DNA of 64,000 bases from Stutzerimonas nosocomialis (GTDB lineage: Bacteria; Pseudomonadota; Gammaproteobacteria; Pseudomonadales; Pseudomonadaceae). The stretch spans positions 1 through 64,000 of the forward strand of contig NZ_QLAE01000023.1 of assembly GCF_005876855.1 (NCBI RefSeq), written 5' to 3'. A model generated the notes under the pieces. It saw only the letters and a list, made by a program, of their open reading frames with translations, ran no database searches and was not told where the DNA came from. Below are positions 1-9,432 of the stretch, piece by piece; the stretch's first letter is position 1; each line of letters opens with the position of its first letter. Both the position numbers and the translations under genes were made by a program.

Positions 1-294
1 GCATACCACCAGGTCGTTGACGCACATGGCGACCAGGTCCTGGCCGATGCTGTCGTGCTTGTTCAGGTTCAGCGCCAGGCGCAGCTTGGTACCCACGCCA
101 TCGGTGCCCGACACCAGCACCGGCTGACGGTAGCCGGCCGGGATCTCGCAGAGGGCGCCGAAGCCGCCGAGCCCGCCCATCACTTCCGGCCGCGCGGTCC
201 GTTTGGCCACGCCCTTGATGCGTTCGACCAGGGCTTCGCCGGCATCGATGTCGACGCCTGCGTCCTTGTAGCTGATGGAGGGTTGCTTGCTCAT
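1..294 (-). CDS. purM: Phosphoribosylformylglycinamidine cyclo-ligase, N-terminal part
   Basis: PurM catalyses the ATP-dependent closure of FGAM to AIR, the fifth step of de novo purine synthesis, in the cytosol. The 98 codons present read on the minus strand from ATG at 294-292 ([19 protein letters not shown]). They contain the family hallmarks [18 protein letters not shown] and [15 protein letters not shown], followed by [17 protein letters not shown]. The rest of the protein lies beyond the left edge. It is divergent from the DUF2066 gene at 586, with 291 bases between; purM beside a DUF2066 gene is the usual Pseudomonas arrangement. Very high confidence. Confidence 0.96.
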   Translation of the reverse strand, partial: MSKQPSISYKDAGVDIDAGEALVERIKGVAKRTARPEVMGGLGGFGALCEIPAGYRQPVLVSGTDGVGTKLRLALNLNKHDSIGQDLVAMCVNDLVVC

Positions 295-585
295 AGAGTC
301 CGGGCCTGTCAGAGGAGGTGCGGGAGAATCGACCGGGCCGGAAACGCTGTTCGGTGCGCTTCGCAAAGCGCCGGAGCCGGTCTGCGGAAAAGCCCGCGAT
401 TTTATCAGGCTTGCCGCACAGCGACCATCCCGCGCGGCGCCCGCTGCTCGCCGGGCAATGACCTTTGCCGGCGCCGTCGCGCTGCGTCTACGGTGCGGTT
501 GCTCGCGCTGTGGCGGCTGTTTAAGGTAATAGGCCCTTTCCAATTCGCCCGCGTGCCGGCACGCGGCGCTTCTCGAGACTGACCC

Positions 586-1704
586 ATGCACATGATTTCC
601 CGCGTACTGCTGCTGTGCCTCGTGTCGTTGGCCCTGCCCGGCCATGCCGAGCAGACCCGCGGACTGTTCCAGGTGCGCGAGCCGGTCGAGAGCCAGCAGT
701 CGGGCGAGCAGGAGCAGGCCCTGCAGCGTGCCTTCGATACGCTGGTGCTGCGCCTGACCGGCGACGAGCAGGCCGCCAGGAGCGAGGCGGTCGCCGCGCT
801 GCGTGACGATCCCCAACAGCTCGTACGCCAGTACAGCTATGACGGCAACAGCCTGGTCGTCGACTTCGACCAGACGACCGTCGAGCGCAGCCTGCGCCAG
901 GCCGGCCTGCCCCTGTGGGGCGCCAATCGGCCCGGTGTGCTCGTCTGGTGGCTCTACGAAACGGTCGACGGCAGCCAGCTGGTCGGCGACAACCAGAGCA
1001 GTGCGGCGCTGCTGCGCGAAGCCGGACGCCACCGCGGTCTGCCGCTGCACCTGCCGCTGGCGGACCTGAGCGAGCAGCTCGAAGCCACGCCCGAGGCGGT
1101 CAGGGCGAGCAGCGGCGATGCCCTGCGGATGCTGTCCGAGCGCTACGACGCCGATGTGATGCTGGCGGTTTACGCCCGTGAAGCCGATGGCGCCTGGCAG
1201 GCCGACTGGCAGCTCTGGCACGGCGAGGAGCGCGGCCACGGCAAGGCCGATGGCGACAGCCGCGAGGCGCTCGCCGATGCGGTCATGCGCGCGGCCGGCC
1301 AGTTCCTGGCGCCGCGTTTCGTGGTGGCGCCTGGCGCCGTCTCGGAGATCACCCTGGAGATCGTCGGCGCCGACATCAGCCGCTTCGCGGAACTGGACAA
1401 GCTGGTCGCGCCCTTCGGTGGCACGCTGCTGCGCATCGACGACGACATGCTGGTCTACCGCCTCAATGCCAGCCCCGAACAGCTGCGCAGCCAGCTGGCC
1501 CTGGCGCGTCTGCGGGAGGTCGAAATCCCGCCAGAGCCGGTCGCCGTACCGGACGATGCGCTGCAGATCGATGCCGATGCCGGTGTCGATGTCGACGGCG
1601 CTACGCAGGGGCTTCCCGCCGATGGCGAGCCCGTAGCCGATCAGCCTCCCGCAGCAGCGCCCGCCGCAGCGGATCGCGGCACGGTGATGCGCTTCAGCTG
1701 GTAA
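586..1704 (+). CDS. DUF2066 domain-containing exported protein
   Basis: A 372-residue protein of unknown function. The N-terminus carries a signal peptide (hydrophobic [18 protein letters not shown], cleavage likely after GHA near residue 21). The mature region begins with the DUF2066 pattern, an amphipathic stretch with [12 protein letters not shown] followed by the LVRQYSYD segment. The last 60 residues are rich in Pro, Ala, Asp and Val and look disordered. A second in-frame ATG at 592 could also be the start. It is divergent from purM and upstream of the AI-2E permease and hda on the same strand, an order conserved in pseudomonads. Periplasmic location is inferred. Confidence 0.85.
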   Translation: MHMISRVLLLCLVSLALPGHAEQTRGLFQVREPVESQQSGEQEQALQRAFDTLVLRLTGDEQAARSEAVAALRDDPQQLVRQYSYDGNSLVVDFDQTTVERSLRQAGLPLWGANRPGVLVWWLYETVDGSQLVGDNQSSAALLREAGRHRGLPLHLPLADLSEQLEATPEAVRASSGDALRMLSERYDADVMLAVYAREADGAWQADWQLWHGEERGHGKADGDSREALADAVMRAAGQFLAPRFVVAPGAVSEITLEIVGADISRFAELDKLVAPFGGTLLRIDDDMLVYRLNASPEQLRSQLALARLREVEIPPEPVAVPDDALQIDADAGVDVDGATQGLPADGEPVADQPPAAAPAAADRGTVMRFSW

Positions 1705-1760
1705 CCGCCTCGCGCGGGCCCGGTATGCCGGGTCCGCGCCCCGCAGCGCAAAGGACTGCC

Positions 1761-1883
1761 ATGCATCCCCTCAACACCCTTCCTGAGACCGGCCTGCCCG
1801 CCGCCCACGGGGCGACCCGCCTGGGCTCTGCCCGGCGAGTCGCGTCCGGACCCTTCAACCTGTCGAAACGAGGCATCGAATGA
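1761..1883 (+). CDS. Possible 40-residue ORF coupled to the AI-2E permease gene
   Basis: A short ORF ([20 protein letters not shown]...) begins at ATG 1761 behind AAGGACTGCC, a good ribosome binding site. It ends at TGA 1881-1883, which overlaps the ATG of the permease at 1880 (ATGA). The arrangement is typical of translational coupling. The peptide has no recognisable domain, signal or membrane segment. It may be a real small protein, a leader ORF that sets permease translation, or chance in GC-rich DNA. Evidence is limited to the site and the overlap. Confidence 0.35.
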   Translation: MHPLNTLPETGLPAAHGATRLGSARRVASGPFNLSKRGIE

Positions 1884-2965
1884 ACAACCGCTGGCTGTGG
1901 CTGGCCGGACTGCTGCTGTGCGGCTGGCTGGTGTACCTGTTGAAGCCGATCCTCACGCCCTTTCTGATCGGCATCCTGCTGGCGTACCTGGGCGATCCGC
2001 TGGTCGATCGGCTCGAGCGCCTGAAGCTGTCCCGCACCTGGGGCGTGGTGGTGGTCTTCGGGCTGTTCAGCCTGGTCTGCGTGGTGCTGCTGGTGGTGCT
2101 GGTGCCGATGCTCGGACGCCAGCTGATGCACCTGTACCAGCTGACGCCGGTGGCGCTGGACTGGTTGCAGCAGGTGGCCCTGCCGTGGGCCCAGGCGCGC
2201 TTCGGGCTGGAGGAGGGCTTCTGGCGCTTCGATCAGCTCAAGGCCGCCTTCGCCGGGCAGCTGGGCGGCACCACCGATGTACTGGCGCAGCTGTTCAGCC
2301 GGGCGACGGCGTCGAGCCTGGCCTTGCTCGCCTGGGTGGCCAACCTGCTGCTGATCCCGGTGGTCAGCTTCTATCTGCTGCGCGACTGGGACCTGATCGT
2401 CGCCCGGCTGCGGGACCTGTTGCCACGGCGCCGCGAGTCGCTGGTGGTGGAACTGATGGGCGAATGCCACGAGGTGATCGGCGCGTTCCTGCGCGGCCAG
2501 TTGCTGGTGATGCTGGCGCTGGCGGTGGTCTATGCCGGTGGCCTGATGCTGCTCGGCCTGCAGCTGGGCCTGCTGATCGGCGTGCTGGCCGGGCTGGCCA
2601 GCCTGGTGCCCTACATGGGCTTCGTGGTCGGCATCGGCGCGGCGCTGATTGCGGCGTTGTTCCAGTTCGGCCTCGAGCCGTATCCGCTGCTGGGCGTCGT
2701 GGCGGTGTTCACCATCGGCCAGTTGCTCGAAGGCATGCTGCTGACGCCGCTGCTGGTGGGCGACCGCATCGGCCTGCACCCGGTGGCGGTAATCTTCGCC
2801 GTGCTGGCCGGCGGGCAGTTGTTCGGGTTCACCGGCGTGTTGCTGGCCTTGCCGGTGGCCGCGGTGATCATGGTGCTGCTGCGCCACATGCACGATGTCT
2901 ATAAACTCTCCGGCCTTTACGCCGATCCGGCCATGGATCCGGCCGAACAACCCAGGCTGCCATGA
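1880..2965 (+). CDS. AI-2E family transporter (PerM-like permease)
   Basis: A 361-residue inner-membrane protein of the AI-2E/PerM family, with about eight hydrophobic segments. The N-terminal pair (WLWLAGLLLCGWLVYLL and PFLIGILLAYLGDPLVDRL) is typical, followed by a central soluble loop. The C-terminal block carries the family signatures LVPYMGFVVG, GQLLEGMLLTPLLVGDRIGLHPVAVIFAVLAGG and LPVAAVIMVLLRH. Substrate is unknown; the family name comes from one proposed autoinducer-2 exporter, and others act as Na+/H+ antiporters. Its stop overlaps the hda start by ATGA at 2962-2965, so the two are co-translated. Confidence 0.92.
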   Translation: MNNRWLWLAGLLLCGWLVYLLKPILTPFLIGILLAYLGDPLVDRLERLKLSRTWGVVVVFGLFSLVCVVLLVVLVPMLGRQLMHLYQLTPVALDWLQQVALPWAQARFGLEEGFWRFDQLKAAFAGQLGGTTDVLAQLFSRATASSLALLAWVANLLLIPVVSFYLLRDWDLIVARLRDLLPRRRESLVVELMGECHEVIGAFLRGQLLVMLALAVVYAGGLMLLGLQLGLLIGVLAGLASLVPYMGFVVGIGAALIAALFQFGLEPYPLLGVVAVFTIGQLLEGMLLTPLLVGDRIGLHPVAVIFAVLAGGQLFGFTGVLLALPVAAVIMVLLRHMHDVYKLSGLYADPAMDPAEQPRLP

Positions 2966-3666
2966 AACCCATCCAGCTCCCGCTCGGCGTCCGCCTTCGC
3001 GACGACGCCACCTTCGCCAACTTCTATCCCGGCGCCAATGCCGCGGCGCTGGGCTATGTCGAGCGCCTCTGTTCGCCGCAGGCCGGCTGGTCGGACGAGC
3101 TGATCTACCTGTGGGGCCCCGCCGGGGTGGGGCGCAGCCACCTGTTGCAGGCGGCCTGCCTGTGGCTGCAGCAGCGCGGCGAGTCGGCGGTCTACCTGCC
3201 GCTCGGCGAGGTGGCCGAATACGGCACTGCGCTGCTGGACGATCTGGAGCAGAGCGAGCTGGTCTGCCTGGACGATCTGGATGCGGTCGCCGGCGATCCG
3301 GTCTGGGAAGAGGCGCTGTTCCACCTGTTCAATCGCCTGCGCGACGGCGGCCGGCGTCTGCTGCTGGCGGCCAATAGCGCGCCACGCGAATTGCCGGTGC
3401 AACTGGCGGACCTCAAGTCGCGCCTGAGCCTGTCGCTGGTGTTCATGCTCCAGCCGCTGTCGGACGAGGACAAGCTGCGCGCGTTGCAGCTGCGAGCGTC
3501 CCGTCGTGGACTCAACCTGCCGGACGACGTCGGCCGGTTCATCCTGACCCGTGGCTCGCGCAACATGAACGCGTTGTTCGATCTGCTCGATCAGCTCGAT
3601 CAGGCCTCGCTGCAGGCCCAGCGCAAGCTGACGATCCCTTTTCTCAAGGAAACCCTCGGCTGGTAG
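2962..3666 (+). CDS. hda: DnaA regulatory inactivator Hda
   Basis: Hda binds the DNA-loaded beta clamp and stimulates hydrolysis of DnaA-bound ATP, preventing re-initiation of replication. The 234-residue protein has the N-terminal clamp-binding motif QLPLGV (residues 5-10). The AAA+ core has a Walker A variant GPAGVGRSHLL, with Arg in place of Lys as is common in Hda. It also has Walker B LVCLDDLDAV, sensor 1 LLLAANSAP and the region DLKSRLSLSL. The C-terminal lid contains TRGSRNMNALFDLLDQLD. The length matches the family. It is the last gene of the DUF2066-permease-hda unit. Confidence 0.95.
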   Translation: MKPIQLPLGVRLRDDATFANFYPGANAAALGYVERLCSPQAGWSDELIYLWGPAGVGRSHLLQAACLWLQQRGESAVYLPLGEVAEYGTALLDDLEQSELVCLDDLDAVAGDPVWEEALFHLFNRLRDGGRRLLLAANSAPRELPVQLADLKSRLSLSLVFMLQPLSDEDKLRALQLRASRRGLNLPDDVGRFILTRGSRNMNALFDLLDQLDQASLQAQRKLTIPFLKETLGW

Positions 3667-3676
3667 CGAGGGTGTC

Positions 3677-3702
3677 CGCCGGCCCGGTCGGGCGGGCCGG
3701 CG
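3677..3702. terminator. Candidate hairpin between hda and the DUF1330 gene
   Basis: CGCCGGCCC at 3677-3685 pairs exactly with GGGCCGGCG at 3694-3702 around an 8-base loop, lying between two convergent genes. No run of T follows on either strand, so it may act as a stem that blocks readthrough rather than a classical intrinsic terminator. Confidence 0.45.
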
Positions 3703-3708
3703 AGCGTC

Positions 3709-3996
3709 TCACTCCACGCCCTGGATGATGAAGGTGCGGTAGGTGGCGCCGCGGAAGCGATGCACCACCGCTTCCTGGTAGGCGGGGCTGTCGTACCAGG
3801 CTTCGGCGTCCTCGAAGGTGGGGAACTGCAGGATCACCGCGCCTTCCATCGGCTCACCTTCGGTCATGCGGAACGGGCCGTAGAAGGCCAGGGGCGTCAG
3901 CGCATCGGTGCGCGCCTGCGCCGCCTTCTCGCTGTAGGTCTTGAGTTCTTCGGCGTCCTGGGTCGATTCGCGGATGGCAACGAAATAGGCGGGCAT
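3709..3996 (-). CDS. DUF1330 domain-containing protein
   Basis: A 95-residue protein (MPAYFVAIRESTQDAEELK...) of the DUF1330 family, with a ferredoxin-like dimeric alpha-beta barrel fold. The typical features are the opening AYFVA strand, the YGPF segment, the EGAVILQFPTFEDAEAWYDSPAYQEA core and the final RTFIIQGV strand. The start at 3996-3994 gives the normal length. Function is unknown. It is convergent with hda and divergent from the LOV kinase at 4243, so the 246 bases between may hold both promoters. Confidence 0.9.
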   Translation of the reverse strand: MPAYFVAIRESTQDAEELKTYSEKAAQARTDALTPLAFYGPFRMTEGEPMEGAVILQFPTFEDAEAWYDSPAYQEAVVHRFRGATYRTFIIQGVE

Positions 3997-4242
3997 CGGT
4001 GTCGCTCCTGCTGGATTGGGTTGGGGCGGATCGCCCTCCCTGGTGCAGGGCCGGTCCGCAACGAACAGGACGTTACGCCATCGGGGCGACTCTGCCCAAG
4101 CCCCTTGGCGTTCGTCCGGCGGCCATCCGGCGTTCGTCTCGCACGAGACGCTGAACTCCCGGCGCCCTCTTGCCATCGAAGCAGATGAGTCGACCGGTTT
4201 TGCTCGCTGCGGCGGTGGGCGGGTCAGAGCGTGGAGAAGTGA

Positions 4243-5949
4243 ATGACCCAAGACAGTCGCTACCCAGGCGATGAAGACAAACGACCCGTCGACCTCGAGG
4301 GCGGAGGGCAGAGCGGCGGGCTGCCCGCCAACGGCGAGCTCGAGGGCAACAGCCAGGACCCGCTGGGCGACAACCCTGGCCTCCGGCACTGGCAGGCCAG
4401 CTACATCACCCGGCCGGGTCTGGACGATCGCAGCAGTGTCTTCTTCGCGGCCGTCGAGATGACCCGCATGCCGATGGTGATCACCGATCCGCGCCAGCAC
4501 GACAACCCTGTCGTCTTCATCAACAAGGCCTTTCTCGACCTCACCGGCTACGAAGAGCACCAGGTGGTGGGCCGCAACTGCCGGTTCCTGCAGGGCGAGC
4601 AGACCGATCCGGAGTCGGTCGCGGAAGTTCGCAAGGCCCTGGAAGAGCACCGCGGCGTGGCGCTGGACCTGCTCAATTACAAGGCCGACGGCACGCCGTT
4701 CTGGAACGCGCTGTTCATCGGGCCGATCTTCGACGAACGCGGCGAGCTGCTGTACTTCTTCGCCTCCCAGCTCGACGTCACCCAGCGCCGGGTCTCCGAG
4801 CAGTCGTTTCGCCATGCGCAGAAGATGGAGGCGATCGGCCAGCTGACCGCGGGGCTGGCCCATGATTTCAACAACCTGCTCCAAGTCATAACCGGTAATC
4901 TGGAGGTGGCGCAGCAGAGCGTCGCCGACAATTCGGCGCTTTCCATGGCCATCGAGCATGCGCAGGCGGCGGCCGAACGCGGCGGCAAGCTCACGCAGCA
5001 ACTGCTCGCCTTCGCCCGAAAGCAGCGTCTGGAACCGCAACGGCTGAACCTCAATACGCTGGTGGTGGAGTTCAGCGAAATGGCGGTCCGCGCCCTGGGC
5101 GAGCATGTCGACCTGCGGCTGGACCTCAAACCGGGCCTGCCGTCCTGCGCCCTCGACCCGACGCACATGGAAATGGCGCTGCTCAACGTGCTGATGAACG
5201 CCCGCGATGCCATGCCCAGCGGGGGTCGGGTCACCGTCGGCACCGCGACCTTGCAGAACCCCGAGCGCAGCGCGGCGCACAATCTTCCTTCGGGCAACTA
5301 CGTGGTCCTCTGCGTCATCGACGAGGGCGAAGGGATGGCGCCCGACGTGCTGCGCCGCGCCTCGGAGCCGTTCTTCAGCACCAAGGGCCCGGGGACGGGC
5401 CTGGGGCTGGCGATGGTCCATGGCTTCGTCCAGCAATCCCACGGCCGGCTCGAGATCGAGAGCGAGGTGGGCAAGGGCACCACGGTGCGGATGATCTTCC
5501 CGGTCGCCGGGGAGCGTGCGTCGCATCCGGAGGAGGGCCCGCTCGGCGATCCGCCCCCGGCCGTCGTCGGTCAGCAGACGATTCTGCTGGTGGAAGACAG
5601 CAGCGACGTCCGTGAAGTGACCCTGGCCCACCTGGTTTCCCTCGGCTACCGGGTACTGGCCGCGGACAGCGGCGAGATGGCTATGCAGATCGTCGACGAA
5701 AGCGACGGCGACATCGATCTGCTGTTTACCGACGTGATCATGCCGGGCGGCATCAATGGCCTGGTGCTGGCCGAACGGGCGCGCGAGCGTATCCCGGGGT
5801 TGCCGGTGCTGCTGACCACCGGCTACGCCGACGACCTGGCGGGCCGGGGCGTCGACGCCTCCGCGCTGAACATCCTCAACAAGCCCTACAAACAGCGCGA
5901 GCTGGCCGAATACCTGGACGCGCTGCTCGGCCGAAGGCAGCCGGCATGA
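4243..5949 (+). CDS. LOV-domain blue-light hybrid histidine kinase
   Basis: A 568-residue cytosolic photoreceptor kinase with no membrane segment. Residues 65-180 form a LOV-type PAS domain with the flavin motif GRNCRFLQG; Cys113 is the residue that would form the light-driven flavin adduct. A HisKA region follows, with phospho-acceptor His207 in AGLAHDFNNLLQ. The HATPase domain spans about 300-420 (N box NVLMNARDAM, G boxes DEGEGM and GTGLGLAMV). A C-terminal receiver domain covers 445-565, with Asp497 and Lys547. This order matches the LOV-HK-REC kinases of plant-associated pseudomonads. Its stop overlaps the start of the next response regulator (ATGA at 5946-5949), which is probably a partner. 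Confidence 0.93.
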   Translation: MTQDSRYPGDEDKRPVDLEGGGQSGGLPANGELEGNSQDPLGDNPGLRHWQASYITRPGLDDRSSVFFAAVEMTRMPMVITDPRQHDNPVVFINKAFLDLTGYEEHQVVGRNCRFLQGEQTDPESVAEVRKALEEHRGVALDLLNYKADGTPFWNALFIGPIFDERGELLYFFASQLDVTQRRVSEQSFRHAQKMEAIGQLTAGLAHDFNNLLQVITGNLEVAQQSVADNSALSMAIEHAQAAAERGGKLTQQLLAFARKQRLEPQRLNLNTLVVEFSEMAVRALGEHVDLRLDLKPGLPSCALDPTHMEMALLNVLMNARDAMPSGGRVTVGTATLQNPERSAAHNLPSGNYVVLCVIDEGEGMAPDVLRRASEPFFSTKGPGTGLGLAMVHGFVQQSHGRLEIESEVGKGTTVRMIFPVAGERASHPEEGPLGDPPPAVVGQQTILLVEDSSDVREVTLAHLVSLGYRVLAADSGEMAMQIVDESDGDIDLLFTDVIMPGGINGLVLAERARERIPGLPVLLTTGYADDLAGRGVDASALNILNKPYKQRELAEYLDALLGRRQPA

Positions 5950-6302
5950 GCGCGCTCCATGTCCTGGTGGTAGACGACGAAGTGGAGATCGCGGGTCTGT
6001 TCCAGGCATTTCTGGAGCTCGATGGCTACCGGGTCTCCATGGCCTACGGTGGCGAAGCCGCGTTGCGTCTCGACGAGGCCGATCCGGTCGATGTCCTGGT
6101 GACCGACCTGGCGATGCCGGGCATGGACGGCCGAGAACTGGTGGAGCGCCTTCGCCAGCGGCGCCCCGAGCTGCCCGTGCTGGTCGTTTCCGGCTACCCG
6201 AGCGATGCGTTCGTCGGCGTGGCCCGTACCCGTGTGCTGAACAAGCCCGTGGGGCTGGCGCCGCTCACCCGTTGCCTGCGCGAGTTGCTCGAATCCTGCT
6301 GA
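5946..6302 (+). CDS. Single-domain response regulator
   Basis: A 118-residue stand-alone receiver domain without an output domain. The acidic pair is Asp10-Asp11, the phospho-acceptor is Asp54 (LVTDLAMPGMDG), the switch residue is Ser82 (VVSGYPSD) and the conserved lysine is Lys100 (LNKP). Its first codon overlaps the stop of the LOV kinase, so it is almost certainly co-translated and may take phosphate from it or act as a phosphate sink. No DNA-binding domain is present, so the output must pass through another protein. It is convergent with the large kinase ending at 6313. Confidence 0.9.
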   Translation: MSALHVLVVDDEVEIAGLFQAFLELDGYRVSMAYGGEAALRLDEADPVDVLVTDLAMPGMDGRELVERLRQRRPELPVLVVSGYPSDAFVGVARTRVLNKPVGLAPLTRCLRELLESC

Positions 6303-6312
6303 GGTGGATCTG

Positions 6313-9300
6313 TCAGCCGGCGCCGGGGGCCAGGTCAATGGCGGCCAGCAGCTCGCCGAGGTCGACGGGCTTGGTCAGGTGGCAATCGAAGCCGGCCGCC
6401 AGCGAGGCCTCCTTGTCCTTGGGCTGCCCCCATCCGGTGATCGCCACCAGCACCACCTCCCGGCCATCGGGCAGCGCGCGGATGGCGCGTGCCACTTCGT
6501 CGCCGCGCAGGCCCGGCATGCCGATGTCGAGCAAGGCGACCTGCGGTCGGATGCGCTGGAAGACGTCGAGCGCTTCTATCCCGTCGAACGCCAGGTGCAC
6601 CTGATGCCCCTCCAGGCGCAGCAGTTCGGCCATGGTCTCGGCGATGTCGTGGTTGTCGTCGGCTACCAGGATGCTTCGCCCAGCGCTGCCCAGGGCCTGT
6701 GCCTTACGTTCCGGCGGACGCGGCGCCTGCCGTTCCAGCACCGGCAGGTGCACGGTGAATTGCGAACCCTGGCCGAGCCCCTCGCTGCTGGCTTCGATAT
6801 CGCCGCCATGAAGCTGCGCGAGCCCCCGGGCCAGCGCCAGACCGATACCCAGCCCGGTGCTCTGGTGCGTGGGGGCCACCTGGGCGAATTTCTCGAAGAT
6901 CAGCCCCAGGTGTTCGGCGTCGATGCCAAGTCCGTCGTCGCTGACGCGCACCCATGCCCGGCCGGCTTCGTGACGCAGTTCGACGCGGATATGGCCGCCT
7001 TCGGCGGTGAACTTGGCCGCGTTGGTCAGCAGGTTGGTGACCAGCTGTTCGAGGCGTAGCGCGTCGCCGTTGACCATCACCGGCGCGTCGGGCAGCTGCA
7101 CCGTCACCTGATGGTGCTTGGCCTCGAGCTTGGCCCCGGCGGTTTCCAGGGCGGCCTCGACCACCTTGCACAGGTCGACCGGCTCCCTGCGCAGCATCAG
7201 CTTGCCCAGGGTGATGCGGGAGATGTCCATCAGGTCGTCGAGCAGCAGGGCCATGTGCCTGACCTGGCGTTCGATGACCTGCTGGCTGCGCTGCTTCTGC
7301 GCCTCGCTCGCGGTGGGCGTGCCGAATACGCTGGCGGCCAGCCGAATCGGCGCCAGCGGATTGCGCAGCTCGTGGGCGAGGGTGGCGAGGAATTCGTCCT
7401 TGCGGCGGTCGGCCTCGAGGATGATCTGTTCCTGGCGCTTGCGATCGCTGAAGTCCGCGAACCAGACCGCCACGCTCGAGCGAAACGGCGTGGCGATGAC
7501 ATGGAACCAGCGTTCCTGCTCGTGGAAGGTCGAGCGCAACTCGAATTCTTCGGAGCGCCCGCTGGTGACCACCTCGACCAGGGTAGCGAACAGCCGCGAG
7601 TCGCCCCAGTCCGGGAGCAGGTCGCGGACCTGGGTGCCGGTCAGTTTCCTGACCGGATAGGCGAGGATGGTGGCGGCTCTGGGGTTGACGAAGTCACAGC
7701 GAAAATCCCGGATCACGCCGCTGTCGTCGTGCAGCGGGGAAATCACGGTGAAGGGCACGGCGGACGAATCGAGCGCGACCTGCAGGCGCTGTTCCAGTGC
7801 GCCGGCCCGGGTGCGCGCGCGGTCGCGGTCGATGAACACCGAGGCCAGGTCGGCGGTGAGATCGGCCAGGCGGATCTCCCGCTCGCTCGGTTCGCGGGGC
7901 GTGGACAGCAGGATGGTGAGGGCGCCCATCACCGTGCCATCGCTGTGCTTGATCGGCGTGATGTGCGTCGCGCGGAAACCCTCCTGGCGCGCCTGCGTCA
8001 CGAAGGGCGCGAAACAGGGATCGGTCTCCACCGCCACTATCCGCTGGCCACTGAGTACGGCGCCGCCACAGATGTCCGGGCCGGGCTGGAGGTCATCGAG
8101 CCATTCCAGCGCCGCCTGCGACAGGCCGCGCGCGCAATGCAGGCGCGGCTGGGAGCCGTTCTCGCTGAGGGACAGGAGCCCCTGGCTGGCGCCATGCAGG
8201 TCGCACAGCACCTCGAGGATGCTGGCGAGCTGCTCGTCGAGCGACGGCAGTTGCAGCAGGCGGCTGCTCAGCGCCTGCAAGCGCTCCAGGTCGGAGACCT
8301 GCTGGGTGAGTTCGCGCTGGGCCTGTTCGAGCCGCGAGACCACCTGGTCGCGTTCATGCTCGCTCAGGTCGCGCGCCTGGGCGGCGATTTCCAGCGCATG
8401 GCCCACTTCGCGGATTTCGTCGATCTCGCTGGCCGGCGCCTGCACCGCCTGGCGTTTTCCGATGGCGCTGGCGGCGCGGCGCAGCTGGCGCATCGGCACG
8501 TTGATGCGCCGCGAGGCGAACAGCGCCGCGGCCACCGCGAGGGCGAGGGACATGGCGAGCCCGCCGCCGTACAGCAGGAGCGACTGCATTGTCCCGGCCG
8601 CCACGGTGCTGCGGGGAATCCCGGTGGCGATGCTCCAGCCGAGCTCTTCGAGTCTCACGAAGGCGGTGAACATCGACTCGCCTTCGACGGTATCGGACAC
8701 GCCGATGCCCTCGGGGGCCGGGTTGTGCGCAAGCAGCTCGTGGAGGGTGGGAGTAGGCGAGCTGCCCAGGGTCTCCTCGTGATGCAGGGTGCGCGCGATG
8801 CGTTTTTCGTTGCGATCGAGCACCGTCGTCACCCAGCCGTCGGGCAGGCGCCGGTTGTTGATGACGTTGAGGATGGCCTGGGGCTGCAGCACGGCCGTCA
8901 GCACATAGCGGATCTGCCCGCCGCGCACCACCGGCACGCGCAAGGGGATGCCCCATTGGCCGCGGGGCCCGAGGGCCATGTCGCCGACCCGGGCGTTGCC
9001 GGTGCGCAGCACTTCGGCAAAGCTCGCATGGTCGGCCAGCGCGCCATCGGCGGTGGGTGTTTCGCGGGCGACGCGCTGCACCACCCGGCCGTCGCGATCG
9101 ATCAGCAGTATCGACTGCCAGCCCGGCATGAACGGCAGCATGCGGCGACCCAGGTCGCCGTAGGCGCGGATGTCGCCTTCGGTGAGCGGGTCGGACTGGG
9201 CCAGCGCCCGCAGGACGTCCATCGAGCGCTGCACCTCCACCTCGATCGCGGTGGCGGCCAGGCGGGTCACTTCCAGGCCGCGCAACTCGGTCTGGTGCCG

Positions 9301-9432
9301 CTGTTCGTGGATGATCGCGAGCAGCCCGAGGCCCGCGGCCAGCGCGAGCGGAACGATGCCGGCCAGTGCGATGGTCAGCAGGCGACGTCGCAGCCGAACG
9401 GTCCGCAGTGGCGTGTGTGCGTTCTGATCCAT
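6313..9432 (-). CDS. Membrane-bound hybrid sensor histidine kinase (Cache-GAF-PAS-HK-REC)
   Basis: A 1039-residue sensor kinase. The start chosen is MDQNAHTPLR at 9432, behind AGGAAACCCC; an ATG four codons upstream is possible. TM1 is about 17-42, followed by a large periplasmic region (about 45-310) that resembles a double Cache domain, then TM2 (about 310-330) and a HAMP-like segment. A GAF domain (about 425-570) and a PAS domain (about 580-690) follow. The HisKA domain has LATLAHELRNPLAPI. The HATPase has TNLLTNAAKF, DDGLGI and GLGIGLALARGL. A C-terminal receiver has SILVADDNHD, LLDIGMPG and TKPV. The signal is unknown. It is convergent with the LOV kinase unit. Confidence 0.9.
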   Translation of the reverse strand: MDQNAHTPLRTVRLRRRLLTIALAGIVPLALAAGLGLLAIIHEQRHQTELRGLEVTRLAATAIEVEVQRSMDVLRALAQSDPLTEGDIRAYGDLGRRMLPFMPGWQSILLIDRDGRVVQRVARETPTADGALADHASFAEVLRTGNARVGDMALGPRGQWGIPLRVPVVRGGQIRYVLTAVLQPQAILNVINNRRLPDGWVTTVLDRNEKRIARTLHHEETLGSSPTPTLHELLAHNPAPEGIGVSDTVEGESMFTAFVRLEELGWSIATGIPRSTVAAGTMQSLLLYGGGLAMSLALAVAAALFASRRINVPMRQLRRAASAIGKRQAVQAPASEIDEIREVGHALEIAAQARDLSEHERDQVVSRLEQAQRELTQQVSDLERLQALSSRLLQLPSLDEQLASILEVLCDLHGASQGLLSLSENGSQPRLHCARGLSQAALEWLDDLQPGPDICGGAVLSGQRIVAVETDPCFAPFVTQARQEGFRATHITPIKHSDGTVMGALTILLSTPREPSEREIRLADLTADLASVFIDRDRARTRAGALEQRLQVALDSSAVPFTVISPLHDDSGVIRDFRCDFVNPRAATILAYPVRKLTGTQVRDLLPDWGDSRLFATLVEVVTSGRSEEFELRSTFHEQERWFHVIATPFRSSVAVWFADFSDRKRQEQIILEADRRKDEFLATLAHELRNPLAPIRLAASVFGTPTASEAQKQRSQQVIERQVRHMALLLDDLMDISRITLGKLMLRREPVDLCKVVEAALETAGAKLEAKHHQVTVQLPDAPVMVNGDALRLEQLVTNLLTNAAKFTAEGGHIRVELRHEAGRAWVRVSDDGLGIDAEHLGLIFEKFAQVAPTHQSTGLGIGLALARGLAQLHGGDIEASSEGLGQGSQFTVHLPVLERQAPRPPERKAQALGSAGRSILVADDNHDIAETMAELLRLEGHQVHLAFDGIEALDVFQRIRPQVALLDIGMPGLRGDEVARAIRALPDGREVVLVAITGWGQPKDKEASLAAGFDCHLTKPVDLGELLAAIDLAPGAG

